From positions 1,054,001-1,118,000 of the forward strand of contig CP148031.1 of the NCBI GenBank assembly GCA_040500365.1: 64,000 bases of DNA, written 5' to 3'. This document shows positions 1 through 8,744 of the stretch, one piece after another. The notes beneath the pieces are model-generated. The model saw only the letters and a list, made by a program, of their open reading frames with translations. It was not told the DNA's origin and searched no databases. The DNA comes from Dehalobacter alkaniphilus (GTDB lineage: Bacteria > Bacillota > Desulfitobacteriia > Desulfitobacteriales > Syntrophobotulaceae). The first letter of the stretch is position 1. Every line of letters starts with the position of its first letter. The position numbers and the translations under genes are program-made.

Positions 1-225
1 CATAAATATATGGTGTCGCTTCCTCCAAAGGCAGAACAAAGAGAAATTGTCCGCTCTTTGGATACCCTCCTTGGAAATGAGCAAAAGGCAAAAAAATTAT
101 GTGATGTAATAGGGAATATTGACATTATGAAACATTCAATCCTTGCCCGCGCCTTCCGTGGCGAGCTTAGCACCAATAATTCCGATGAAGAAAGTGCATT
201 GGAGTTGTTAAAAGAGGTTTTGTGA
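1..225 (+). CDS. hsdS: type I restriction-modification specificity subunit, C-terminal end (partial)
   Basis: The reading frame is open from the first base of the window, so only the last ~74 residues are present. It carries the end-of-repeat signature of HsdS target-recognition subunits: an LPPKAEQREIV segment, then a helix ending SILARAFRGEL, then an acidic tail (TNNSDEESALELLK). In this family the segment belongs to the conserved spacer helix after the second target-recognition domain. HsdS positions the HsdM methylase and HsdR nuclease on DNA. The rest of the operon must lie to the left. Whether the gene is intact cannot be judged from this piece. Confidence 0.8.
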   Translation, partial: HKYMVSLPPKAEQREIVRSLDTLLGNEQKAKKLCDVIGNIDIMKHSILARAFRGELSTNNSDEESALELLKEVL

Positions 226-295
226 GAGAGGGTAGTGGATTAATTTCGTAATATTTGAGATTTTGTAAGTATGAGATCCCTTTTTAACTCATTAA

Positions 296-425
296 GTTAT
301 CAAATTCGAAATCAAAGAAACAATCGGAGTTCTTTCAGAATCAGCAAAAGGCTGGTCGAAAGAACTAAACCTTGTTAGTTGGAACGATGCAGCCCCAAAG
401 TATGACATTCGGGAATGTCACCCAA
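296..425 (+). pseudogene. YdbC/PC4-like transcriptional coactivator fragment
   Basis: About 40 codons read KFEIKETIGVLSES, then GWSKELNLVSWN, then PKYDIR. This is the core of the small PC4-like single-strand DNA-binding proteins (YdbC family) of Firmicutes. There is no start codon: in-frame stops lie just upstream (at 293). The normal C-terminal continuation is missing. The same frame runs on without a stop into the amidohydrolase fragment, so the two remnants form one accidental open frame. The piece is too short to be functional. Confidence 0.65.
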
Positions 426-481
426 CTCAATATATGAGTTCGAGCAATAACTTGCTTATACGATTATTCTTCCGTTATCCG

Positions 482-1287
482 TTTGTCCAGACCCCTGATG
501 AGGCAGTCAAATTCGTCGCCAAGCAGATTGCCGGAGGAGCGGACTACATCAAAATATTTATTGAGGACGGAACATGTGTGGTTTCCCCGGACTTCCTGTA
601 CTAGATAATGAGATCCTGAATGCGGCCGTGAATGAAGCGCATCGCCATGATAAGCTTGCTATCGTCCACGTCACGACTGCCGAAGCGACAAAGCAAGCTA
701 TTGACGCCGGAGTGGATGGGCTGGGACACTTGTTCTTTGACTGCTCGCCAACCCCAGAGCTTATAGCTGATATTGCATCATTGGGTGCGTTTATTATACC
801 TACTTTGGTGACACTCTCAACTGCTTTTGGTAATAGCGCAGCCACGATGGCTGCCAACGAACGAGTACGTGCAAGACTTAGCAAGAAGTGGCTCGACTCC
901 CTCTCTCGCAGTATGAACGTCTATCCACAAGGAAAGCTCGAAGATGCTTATGCAACTATCAGAGCTCTCCACGGAGTAGGTGTGGACATTTTAGCAGGCT
1001 CTGATGTGTCGGAACCTATACCAATCCTTGGCGGACTTGCTCACGGTGCCAGCCTGCCCCATGAACTGCAACTGCTGGTCGCTGCGGGACTGAAGCCTAT
1101 CGAGGCGCTGCGTTCAGCCACCTCCACCCCCGCACGCCGGTTCGAGCTCACCGACCGGGGGCGGATCTTCCCCGGAGCACTCGCTGATTTGCTGCTGGTT
1201 GAGGGTGACCCGTTGACCAACATCGCCGACACGCTCTCCATACGGGCCGTGTGGCATCGTGGTGTTCAGCTCACAACCCAAGGGTAG
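482..1287 (+). pseudogene. amidohydrolase (imidazolonepropionase-like), truncated and frameshifted
   Basis: Two frames are needed. The first (482 to about 575) reads PDEAVKFVAKQIAGGADYIK and IFIEDG, ending at a TAG at 602. The second (574-1287) reads GFPGLPVLDNEILNAAVNEA, IVHVTTAEATKQAIDAG, GLGHLFFD, ILAGSD and the C-terminal GALADLLLVEGDPL typical of metal-dependent amidohydrolases. The His of IVHV and the Asp of LAGSD match metal-ligand positions of the family. A one-base shift near 575 separates the frames, and the N-terminal third with the HxH motif is absent. The GC content is higher than in the flanks, which suggests a foreign origin. It is non-functional as read; sequencing error at the shift is the alternative. 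Confidence 0.75.
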
Positions 1288-1334
1288 ACATTGGATAATC
1301 AAAAATGCCCCAAAGTACAACATTTCCTATCCAG

Positions 1335-1427
1335 TCGCCCCGCCCATTCCCAGATAGGGAAGGGCATCACGGCTTGGGAAAGAGAAGCTATGGAAGTTGA
1401 TTGATTTGCTGGGTGGGTTGAAGTTGT
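1335..1427. repeat. ~93-nt imperfect repeat, copy A (5' side of MFS gene)
   Basis: This copy is similar along its length to 2703-2795. Shared blocks include CGGCTTGG, AAAGAG and GATTTGCTGGGTGGGTTG. Its ends can pair (CCCGCCCA with TGGGTGGG), and an inner hairpin TTCCC/GGGAA is present, so it may be a folded RNA or a palindromic insertion sequence. It ends about 40 nt before the transporter start. Confidence 0.6.
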
Positions 1428-1468
1428 AATATCGCGGGGGCGAGGATAACGATTAATTAAAGGAGTTA

Positions 1469-2674
1469 ATGACGCTGATGAAATCTACTCGTTCACCTTG
1501 GATACTAATGTTAAGTTCGGCAGCAATTCTGGCTATCACGATGGGAGCTAGGCAATCCGCAGGGCTTTTCGTTTTGCCGATCAATTCATCTACGGGGTTA
1601 AGTATCGTTAACATAAGCTTTGCTCTTGCTATTGGGCAGTTTATTTGGGGATTAGCCCAGCCAATATTCGGAGCAATCGCTGACAAAAAAGGTTCGTATG
1701 GAGTTCTAGTTATGGGAGCTTTCATCCTTGCAGGGGGGTTAGCTTTGACCACCATGGTAAATTCGGAGTGGTCGCTAATCTTAACTATGGGTGTTTTAAC
1801 TGCGGCAGGTGCCGGAGCGGGAAGTTTTTCAACCTTAATCGGAGCCACATCTCGACAACTACCTATGGAGCGCCGCGCTTTTGCTGGCGGTTTCATCAAT
1901 GCGGGCGGTTCGTTCGGACAGTTTATCTTCGCCCCGTTATTACAAGCCATTATTAGTGGATTCGGCTGGGTTGCTGCAATGCTCACCATGGCGGCTACAA
2001 CGCTTCTAACTATTCCCATCGCATCGTCGTTGCGCAGTGACCTATCATCAGATAAGCTAGTTAGTTCTGAGAAACATGAGGGAGGGCTAGTGCAACAAGT
2101 TCGTCAAGCGATGCATAATCCTAGCTATTTATGCCTGCATGCAGGATTTTTCACATGTGGTTTTCATGTCGCATTTTTGGTAACCCACTTGCCAGGGGAA
2201 GTTGCTTTATCGGGTCATTCGGCAAGTGTATCAGCTACCTCGTTAGGGATCATCGGCTTGTTCAATATTGCAGGTAGTCTATTTGCCGGGTTCCTTGGTA
2301 CACGTTATCGTATGAAATATATACTTTCCGTTATGTATGCCAGTCGTGCTGTAATGATCGGATTGTTTCTGATTTCCCCAAAAACGCCGCTTACCTTCTA
2401 TATATTTGCTGCTTCTCTGGGGTTCACATGGTTGGCGACAGTACCACCAACCGCAGGTATTGTTGGGAAACTTTTTGGTACGAGATATTTGGCGACACTT
2501 TTTGGATTAACGCTGCTGACTCACCAAATTGGAGGTTTTTTGGGTGCCTGGCTCGGGGGAATTGCAATGGATCATGATGGAAATTATCTGTGGATGTGGT
2601 ACGCTGACATCGTATTAGCTTCTGCTGCAGCGCTGGTTAATCTTCCGATTCGTGAGGATAAACCAGGCAGGTGA
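1469..2674 (+). CDS. MFS transporter (OFA / monocarboxylate-type)
   Basis: A 401-residue protein with about 12 hydrophobic segments, the usual MFS length. The loop after helix 2 (GAIADKKGSYGVLVMG) matches the MFS motif A pattern, and GAGAGSFSTLIGATSRQLP and AGGFINAGGSFGQFIFAP are typical of the OFA/CynX-like branch that exchanges organic anions. The substrate cannot be read. Two starts compete: ATG 1469, only 3 nt after an AAAGGAG ribosome site, and ATG 1478, 12 nt after it. The gene is intact although its neighbours are broken. It stands alone between the two ~93-nt repeats, which suggests it moved or is regulated as a unit. Confidence 0.85.
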   Translation: MTLMKSTRSPWILMLSSAAILAITMGARQSAGLFVLPINSSTGLSIVNISFALAIGQFIWGLAQPIFGAIADKKGSYGVLVMGAFILAGGLALTTMVNSEWSLILTMGVLTAAGAGAGSFSTLIGATSRQLPMERRAFAGGFINAGGSFGQFIFAPLLQAIISGFGWVAAMLTMAATTLLTIPIASSLRSDLSSDKLVSSEKHEGGLVQQVRQAMHNPSYLCLHAGFFTCGFHVAFLVTHLPGEVALSGHSASVSATSLGIIGLFNIAGSLFAGFLGTRYRMKYILSVMYASRAVMIGLFLISPKTPLTFYIFAASLGFTWLATVPPTAGIVGKLFGTRYLATLFGLTLLTHQIGGFLGAWLGGIAMDHDGNYLWMWYADIVLASAAALVNLPIREDKPGR

Positions 2675-2702
2675 GTTTTAACTTGAAAATTTATTACTGA
2701 GG

Positions 2703-2795
2703 GTCGCCCACCCATTCCTAGATCTTGGAAAGGTGTACCGGCTTGGTAAAGAGGTGCTGTGTCGGGTAGTGATTTGCTGGGTGGGTTGAGTTGCA
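2703..2795. repeat. ~93-nt imperfect repeat, copy B (3' side of MFS gene)
   Basis: Second copy of the 1335-1427 repeat, starting 28 nt after the transporter stop codon. The outer pairing is kept (CCCACCCA with TGGGTGGG). The inner hairpin changes from TTCCC/GGGAA to TTCC/GGAA on both sides, consistent with paired change in an RNA stem. Confidence 0.6.
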
Positions 2796-3052
2796 GTTAG
2801 CTATGATCGAACAGATGGAAACGGGAAGGGGCTAAAAAGGCAGTACCTTAAGGTAGATATTTACCTATAAATAAGCACATAACGAAAGCCCTCCCCATAT
2901 GTTTGGAGAAGGATTTAGGTATTTTATGATTTTTTAGATTGGTAATCAACTTTTGAACAATAGTTCCATATAAGGGGTACTTAGACATGTGTTTTCTAAT
3001 TGAAAGATAGGTTATAGCTAGGCACATAGAAACGGTAGTAAGTATGAACAGA

Positions 3053-3143
3053 TTATGAGAAGAAAGTAGTTATGCAAAGTAAAATGTAATAAACCGCATC
3101 AAATCAGAGGTTGTAACCATAAATACTCAGCATAATATCTCTC
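3053..3143. repeat. terminal repeats of a decayed RIT element
   Basis: The segment 3061-3083 matches the outer end of the intact RIT element at 20.6 kb (reverse complement), including AGAAAGTAG followed by TTATGCAAAGTAAA. The outermost part (TTATGAGAAG) differs by only a few bases from CTTATGCAAAG. A degenerate inverted copy, ending GCATAATATCT, lies near 3124-3143. The spacing and order match the intact element, and a ritA-like gene follows directly. Confidence 0.75.
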
Positions 3144-3211
3144 CATCAAGGAAATAGATTTAGAGGTTCAAGATGTTTGAGCCTCTAAATTTTATGTTGG
3201 AGGGATTATTA

Positions 3212-3884
3212 ATGGAATCAACCAAGAATCTACCTGAATTGATCAATGCAGTAACATCTGAGTTATTGCGGCTTAGGTATAGTCCTGTGACTATATCGAA
3301 ATGTAACGCAGTATGGCAAAAACTCCTATCGTACACACAAGCAAAGGATTTACTTCATTTTTCCGAAAAGCTAAGTGAAAGCTTTCTCCTGGAATACTAC
3401 AAATACCCAGCAGATTATTCCGGTGAATTTCCGTACGGAACAAGAATTGCTCTTCGCGCAGTCAGAATGCTTGGAGATTATCAATTATATGGCATTATTT
3501 TGAGAAAAAGAAAAAAGCAGCAACCATCGTGCCCGGATGGATTTACAGATGCAATACGCGGGTTTGTTTTGTATTCCTATCAAAGCAGAAATACAGTTAA
3601 AACGGTAGAAAGAAAGGTATTTATTGTAAAGTGTTTTATTGAGTACTTAACAATGCAAAACGTTTCTACATGTTCTGGTATCAATAAACAGCATGCTTCG
3701 GGGTTTATTACATCCATACTAGGGCTTAAGAAAATAACTATTAATCAGTATCTTTACAAATTAGGGTGTTTCTTTCGCTTCCTACATTCAGAGGGATCTA
3801 GTAGCGTTAACCTCCGAATGGCAATTCCCCAAATTAACGATGCTAAAGAACGCAGAATTCCGACAGTGTGGTCACCGAAAGAAA
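3212..3884 (+). pseudogene. RitA-type tyrosine recombinase, N-terminal part only
   Basis: The ATG at 3212 follows GGAGGG. The translation parallels the N-terminal ~220 residues of the intact RitA homologue at 19304-20539: the SAM-like core-binding region with ELLRLRYSPVTISKCNAVWQ, LLEYYKYP, RMLGDYQLYGIILR, then RIPTVW just where the catalytic domain should begin. The catalytic Arg-His-Arg-Tyr domain is absent. The frame continues without a stop into an IS110 tail, so the open frame (3173-4060) is a chimera. It is a relic of a second RIT element and cannot recombine DNA. Confidence 0.75.
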
Positions 3885-4060
3885 AAAGCGTTGCTTGCCC
3901 TAGTCATCTAATTCTTCGAATTGCTTACCATATCTTGCTTACCAAGGAGCCATACAAGGAATTAGGCACGGAATATTTAGCAGAACGCGAACGCGAGAGG
4001 GAACAACGAGTTATTCGGCAGCTTCAATTAAAAGGATATCAAATTTTAAAAGTCAGTTAA
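3885..4060 (+). pseudogene. IS110-family transposase C-terminal fragment
   Basis: The last ~58 codons of the chimeric frame read HLILRIAYHILLTKEPYKEL, then GTEYLAEREREREQ and IRQLQLKGYQI. This is the terminal helix region of IS110/IS1111 transposases after the transposase_20 domain. The rest of the transposase is missing. The ~170 bases that follow (4061-4229) have no gene and may be the non-coding right end of the same IS. Confidence 0.7.
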
Positions 4061-4229
4061 GTTAGGTTCTGAATAAGGAATATTCGAGAGATCCCAAAGT
4101 GGTTCTCGGGCATCCCTATGTCTTTAAAGCTTAAGTTTTAAGGCACGGATACGGAGTCAGGACGCCGGAGAGGGGCATTTTCGTAAGAAACAAGGCATAT
4201 AATTTAAGCTTAGACGTGTAAATGGGTTT

Positions 4230-5141
4230 CTAAAGTTTTAGATTTATAATTACTTTATCCAGTTCTTGCACATAAGCTGTCGCAAGCCTGCTAAGCACTA
4301 CACTTTTATGTGAAATCCATCCGACAGTAATGGTTTCATTAATATTTAATGGTACAGCGATGATGTTATTTCCGTTAAGGTCAGCATTTAAAACGCCTGT
4401 TGAAATGGTATATCCATTTAATCCGATCAGAAGATTAAACAGAGTTGCCCTATCGCTAACACGGATACTCTTTTTATGAGATAAGGTACTCAATATCTCC
4501 TCTGAAAAATGAAAAGAATTGTACTCTCCTTGTTCAAAGGACAGGCAGGGATACGAATCCAAATCCTCCAACGTAACTCCCTCTTGCTTTGCCAGCGGAT
4601 TATTAGCACTGATGAAAACATGAGGTGCAGCTTTAAATAATACTGTAAACTTTAAATTGTTTTCTTTCATAAGCTTATTGATGACCTTTGAATTAAATTC
4701 ATTGAGATACAAAATACCGATTTCACTGCGGAGTTTTTTTACATCCTCCAGAATTTCATAGGTTTTTGTTTCTCTTAGGGTAAACTCATATTCCTCCAAG
4801 GCGTATTTTTTCATGAGATTTACAAAGGCATTGACAGAAAAAGCATAGTGCTGGGTTGAAACAGAAAAATGCTGGGGAGATGGCTTCGCATCTAAGTAAC
4901 GGTTTTCCAACAGTTCTGTTTGCTCCAATACTTGCCGTGCATAGCCAAGAAATTCTGCCCCCGCTACAGAAATACTAATTCCCTTATTGGTGCGTTCAAA
5001 AATCGTTATCTTAAGTTCTGCTTCCAATTCTTTTATTGCGTTGGAAAGGCTGGGCTGAGATATGAATAAACGCTTTGCAGCCTCATTAAAGGAGCCCCAG
5101 TTTGCGATTTCAATTGCATATTTAAGCTGTTGAAGTGTCAT
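4230..5141 (-). CDS. LysR-family transcriptional regulator
   Basis: The protein is ~303 residues from the ATG at 5141. The longer GTG start at 5150 overlaps the ribosome site AGGTGG and is less likely. The N-terminal winged helix reads LQQLKYAIEIANWGSFNEAA, then LFISQPSLSNAIKELE, the classical LysR DNA-binding segment, followed by a linker helix and the periplasmic-binding-like effector domain. Effector and targets cannot be read. LysR genes usually control a divergent neighbour, but the gene on the other side (5537) is a broken MarR. The leader contains a cobalamin-riboswitch-like box, an unusual context for a LysR gene. Confidence 0.88.
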   Translation of the reverse strand: MTLQQLKYAIEIANWGSFNEAAKRLFISQPSLSNAIKELEAELKITIFERTNKGISISVAGAEFLGYARQVLEQTELLENRYLDAKPSPQHFSVSTQHYAFSVNAFVNLMKKYALEEYEFTLRETKTYEILEDVKKLRSEIGILYLNEFNSKVINKLMKENNLKFTVLFKAAPHVFISANNPLAKQEGVTLEDLDSYPCLSFEQGEYNSFHFSEEILSTLSHKKSIRVSDRATLFNLLIGLNGYTISTGVLNADLNGNNIIAVPLNINETITVGWISHKSVVLSRLATAYVQELDKVIINLKL

Positions 5142-5204
5142 TTTTTCCACCTGCCTATTATTCCTAATTAAAAAAGTTCCTTGACGATGAGTGCCAAGAA
5201 ACTA

Positions 5205-5300
5205 TGTATATCCCTGAATACAACACTTACTTATGGAAACCCCCTATCGCTCGTAGAGTTAATCGTTCATTAACAAAGGCAGGTCTTCTGACTTTGGTTG
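5205..5300 (-). promoter_or_regulatory. cobalamin-riboswitch-like element (3' core), upstream of lysR
   Basis: On the minus strand, 5295-5278 reads AGTCAGAAGACCTGCC, a close match to the B12-box of cobalamin riboswitches. It is followed by an ACTCTACGAGCGATAGGGGG segment like the usual closing part. The 5' half (GGTG..., CCGCCACTG-like blocks) is not clearly recognisable, so it may be degenerate or a variant. It lies ~60-140 nt upstream of the LysR start in the sense orientation. Confidence 0.5.
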
Positions 5301-5426
5301 GGTAAATATATCTTGAAGTAGTGCTACATCTTTGTTTTGTTTATAATGCCAATATCAGGTCTTTCTTTCGGCTTTCTGTGTCCACAATAGTATACTAACA
5401 CCAAACCATAGACTATATCAATGTCA

Positions 5427-5481
5427 ATAACCTTAAATTATATTAAAGGTTATATATTTATAATTTCATTGACGATGAAAT
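5427..5481. promoter_or_regulatory. two inverted repeats upstream of marR pseudogene
   Basis: ATAACCTT (5427-5434) is mirrored by AAGGTTAT (5446-5453). ATTTCAT (5463-5469) is mirrored by ATGAAAT (5475-5481) across TGACG. Both lie 55-110 nt before the MarR start, where MarR operators normally sit. Binding is inferred only. Confidence 0.45.
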
Positions 5482-5536
5482 ATAATTATTGTACTATTAT
5501 ATTAGTGCAGATACACGAAAATTAAAGGATGATTAT

Positions 5537-5973
5537 ATGAATAGGACAATTTATAAAAAGCAACCAACAGCATGTAATTGTATTAATTTACGAAGAGCTT
5601 CACAAGCAATTACTGAATTTTATGATGAAATTCTTGCATCAAGCGGGCTGAAGATAAGTCAATATTTATTACTTAGAAATATAAAGCGTCTAGGTCCTGT
5701 AAGCGTGAGTAGTTTGGCTTTGGAGATTAGACTAGATAGAACTACCATTGTAAGGAATCTTAACCATTAGAAAAGAGAGACCTTATTATAGATATTGCAA
5801 CAAAGGGTGCTCGGGATCGTCGCCTAAAGCTTACTGATAAAGGACATGAAATTTTAGAAATAGCGGCACCGCTTTGGTTAGAAGCACAAAATTTTATTGA
5901 AAAATACTTAGGGAAGGAAGATATGAATACTTTTACGCTATTACTTTCTAAAATCGAGGCATTAGTGCCTTAA
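5537..5973 (+). pseudogene. MarR-family regulator, one-base frameshift
   Basis: The ATG at 5537 follows AAAGGATG. The frame reads CNCINLRRASQAITEFYDEI, SQYLLLRNIKRLGP, LALEIRLDRTTIVRNL and then stops at 5768. In the next frame the winged-helix wing and C-terminal helix continue (PLEKRDLIIDIATKGARDRR, LKLTDKG, ALVP). One missing base near 5760, in a CC run, explains the break. Intact, it would be ~145 residues, normal for MarR. It resembles the second broken MarR at 9439. A sequencing error is possible because everything else is preserved. Confidence 0.8.
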
Positions 5974-6158
5974 TATTAATCATAAACGTGTATGTACACC
6001 TTTATGATTAATATATATGAATACTTAACCTAGTTGGGGTACGGCAACGATTCGTGTAAAAAACAGCCATAATTAGTAGCTACTAAAGGCAATAAAAATC
6101 GGTAACGCCTTAATAACCGTAAAATCAAAAATGTGATTAATTAATGGAGGTTAAGTAT

Positions 6159-6767
6159 ATGGAAATCAGGTTGATGGAAGAAAAGGATTTGGAGGAGGTT
6201 TCATTAGTTACTGCAAAGGCTTTCCAAAATGGCACTTTACATAAATATATAGCCCCTGATGACACAGTAAGGGCCGAATTTCTCAGGAAAATATTTCAGA
6301 TCAGATTAATAAACAGCCTCGGCAGGGATGAAATATATCTAGCTAAAGAAGATGGCAAAATCATTGGAGCAGCCACATGGATACTATCACAGCTGGCAGC
6401 TGATACGAACAATTCTGGAAGCAGAACTGGCGAGGGCTCCCTTAATGAACTGCCATCTGATGTAAAGGATAGGTGGATTGGTTTTATCAAAGTACTGATC
6501 GCCGCTCAGAGAAGAAGCATACAGCCGCCTTTTTGGAGTTTGTCACCCATAGTTGTGCTGCCAGAAAAACAAGGCGTGGGAATTGCTTCAAAGCTTATAA
6601 GAAAGCAGCTGACAAAAATTGATTCTGAGGGGTTGCCCTGTTTTCTGGCTACTCAGGATATTGATAATCTGGATATTTACTACAGGTATGGCTTTAAGAC
6701 AACCAGTGAAGACAAGATATCTGATTCAGGCGTTATAAGCTATACAATGGTAAGGCCGGGAAAATAA
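6159..6767 (+). CDS. GNAT-family N-acetyltransferase
   Basis: The ATG at 6159 is chosen because TGGAGG (6146-6150) lies 8 nt upstream; the earlier ATG at 6144 overlaps that site. The protein (~202 residues) has MEIRLMEEKDLEEVSLVTAK at the start, a central strand IYLAKEDGKIIGAATW, and the acetyl-CoA loop PIVVLPEKQGVGIASKLIRK (the Q-x-x-G-x-G/A type). It ends with FLATQDIDNLDIYYRYGF, as in GNATs acting on small molecules. The substrate is unknown. It stands alone between pseudogenes. Confidence 0.8.
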   Translation: MEIRLMEEKDLEEVSLVTAKAFQNGTLHKYIAPDDTVRAEFLRKIFQIRLINSLGRDEIYLAKEDGKIIGAATWILSQLAADTNNSGSRTGEGSLNELPSDVKDRWIGFIKVLIAAQRRSIQPPFWSLSPIVVLPEKQGVGIASKLIRKQLTKIDSEGLPCFLATQDIDNLDIYYRYGFKTTSEDKISDSGVISYTMVRPGK

Positions 6768-6884
6768 GTTTAACTAAAAGATTGAACTGTCCGACTGTAC
6801 AGGCTGGTGAATATACTGTTATATGCTTAAAAAGAAAATGGGCAAGAATAGTATGAAATTAACGGAGGTATTATAAATGAAAGA

Positions 6885-7117
6885 TTTAATAATAAAGGCA
6901 AAGCACCATTAACCAAGCGAGGTAGGCCTCAACTGAGGGCTTTACTATTTAGATGCGTCTTACCATTGGTTGCCAAAAACCCTGAATTCCAGAGAATACA
7001 CCGTTATTTAACCACAAGGCAAATCAATCCCCTGAAGAAAAAACAATCACTGATTGCTTTATGTGGAAGACTCATAACATTAAGAGCAACTTGCTGCATA
7101 AGTAACGTACCCATTTG
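6885..7117 (+). pseudogene. IS110-family transposase C-terminal fragment
   Basis: About 75 codons read KAPLTKRGRPQLRALLFRCV, then LPLVAKNPEFQRIHRYL and NPLKKKQSLIALCGRL, the transposase_20-to-C-terminus segment of an IS110-family transposase. An ATG at 6877 with a strong GGAGGT site starts a different frame that stops after 11 codons, so the insertion or deletion joined unrelated DNA here. No catalytic DEDD domain is present. Confidence 0.7.
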
Positions 7118-7518
7118 ATTTGTTAATACTTAATTTAAACTTATTCTTACACTTGAGGATAATTGAAGTACGGAAGGGCCAGGGCAATTCACACCATACG
7201 GGCATTTGACCCAGCAAGAGATCCATCCCCTGAAAGGTAGAACGAAGGAATGTAAGGGCCGGTAATACGGACCCCGTGAGACATGGGAGGGTAAACCACA
7301 GGGGTTATTGTGAAGATCTGTTGTGCGATCATATTTTTTAAGAAATGGCACAAGCCTCTACTGAGTACGGCTAATGAATGGAAGCTCTGGTACTGTATAT
7401 CTGCGTTAGGGAGTTAGGTAGATATGCTATTCGAGAAGCACTTTTGTCATTAATTGAGTGTATATACACTTTAAGGGTGACTCGATAATACAATTTGATT
7501 AAATGAGGAGAAATGACT
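7118..7518. other. gene-free stretch, probable IS end
   Basis: No supported gene. The G-rich, structured-looking sequence 7150-7310 follows the IS110 fragment directly and may be that element's non-coding end. A GAGGAG ribosome site at 7505 belongs to the next broken gene. Confidence 0.35.
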
Positions 7519-8150
7519 ATGTCGCTAACAACACACATTAAAGAGTTTCCTTAGATCTTGGGCACAGCCAGGTCGGCATTATTCCTGCCGACAGCTTTCC
7601 TGAATACATCGTCGATTTAACCAATATACACGTGATGTATTCTTTTTATGTCAAAGGACCGGCTTATCCGTTGGTTGGAGCGTAACCTCGTTCGCTGATG
7701 CCTACAGCAAAATCCATTATTACAACAGCTTATGACTATTCGCAATAGAACTTTCCGAAGGAATTGACCGACAAGATAGGCCGAGTTTACCAAGCGAGGT
7801 GTTATAATGCACCGCCGGAACGTATCAATGGAGCTAGACCACAATTGATGCAGGAATTTCTGCGCAAACTAGGGTGCAAAGTGGGTGATAAGATCAGTTT
7901 GCCAGAACGATTGGTTGCGACCAAAGCAGGCATAGTAAATTACGGCAGAAACAATTTCGCTTATGCCGAAGGCATTGGCTATTTCATCTACGCTCGTCCT
8001 TTGTAGTCAATAAAGAGCTTGACTATGATAGCCCTACCGTCGAGGTGGGTTGTCCGAAAGGATGTTCCGCCTGCATGAAGGTAGCGAAAATTAATGGTGT
8101 TAATCTTAGCTTCAGATTTCTGGCCATCAGGTGGAAGTGATGAAGGACCA
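7519..8150 (+). pseudogene. 4Fe-4S double-cluster protein (reductive-dehalogenase/QueG-like), degenerate
   Basis: The ATG at 7519 has AGGAGA upstream but the frame stops after 11 codons. In the next frame the protein continues: DLGHSQVGIIPADSFPEYIV, MYSFYVKGPAYPLVGA, stop (TAA), MPTAKSIITTAYDYSQ, stop (TAG), FPKELTDKIGRVYQARCYNA, LMQEFLRKLGCKVG and GIVNYGRNNFAYAEGIG. A further shift near 8005 leads to the first cluster motif GCPKGCSACMK. The NYGRNN/iron-sulfur architecture is that of the epoxyqueuosine-reductase/RdhA-like proteins found beside corrinoid methyltransferases. Two nonsense codons and at least two shifts make this a clear pseudogene. DUF1638 genes follow, as in intact clusters. 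Confidence 0.7.
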
Positions 8151-8185
8151 AATTCAAGACTATATTTAGGTTAGGAGTTGACGTA

Positions 8186-8254
8186 ATGAAAGTATGTTTC
8201 GTGGCATGCGGGATCTATCAACTGGAATTAGAACAAGTCTTGGTGCAGATTTAG
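8186..8254 (+). pseudogene. DUF1638 protein, N-terminal fragment
   Basis: The ATG at 8186 has TAGGAG upstream. Only 22 codons (MKVCFVACGIYQLELEQVL...) precede a TAG. The start is nearly identical in pattern to the DUF1638 protein at 24423-25040 (VRIVACGIFQLELERALEEI). The rest of the gene was lost in a deletion that joined it to the next remnant. Confidence 0.6.
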
Positions 8255-8744
8255 AAAGGAAAAGTTATTATATTTCTCTATAGAAGACGTTCTCCAAAGA
8301 AACGCGCCTAGTGAACAAGAGCGGCAACAACCTTTCGATAGATCTAAGTATATTTCCCGTTTAGTCGCCAATTATAATCAGAAGACGTTTCTGGAGATCA
8401 CGAGCAGGGAATGTATCGATGTCATAGAACAGGTCGACGTTGATATATTCAATGAATTTACCCGCCGCATCGACAAATACTTGGACAAACATGCCTCAGG
8501 TCAAGATGACTTAAAGAGATATATACAGATCGTTTCTGCATATTTGACTTTTATAGCTTGGAAACCCTTTCACCCTCCTGGCATGATTTTCGCGGGTGGA
8601 CACAAAATCGTTGGCAAAGATAACAAGTAGTATTGTCCTGTGAAAAATAAGCAATTGCATGGAGAGTTGTCTGTATGCAAGTACTATGTAAGCAAGGATA
8701 TCAGTGAAATGAATGATGCGAGTGAGAAGGAGAAAATGTTATGA
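8232..8744 (+). pseudogene. DUF2115-like protein, 5'-truncated with in-frame amber codon
   Basis: A frame open after a stop at 8229 reads SKYISRLVANYNQKTFLEIT, RIDKYLDKHASGQDDLKRYI, VSAYLTFIAWKPFHPPGM and GGHKIVGKDNK. It meets TAG at 8628, then continues in the same frame as YCPVKNKQLHG...CKYYVSK to a TGA at 8742. That stop overlaps the next start (ATGA), the usual sign of translational coupling. The PFHPPG and YCPVKN segments resemble DUF2115, a family known mainly from methanogens; this naming is tentative. No start codon exists in the frame because the 5' end was deleted. The TAG probably replaced a Tyr codon; readthrough is discussed in the findings. Confidence 0.45.

Noticed and set aside
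7130..7351. 73-codon minus-strand ORF
   Set aside because: No protein pattern; it lies in the presumed IS110 end and lacks a ribosome site.
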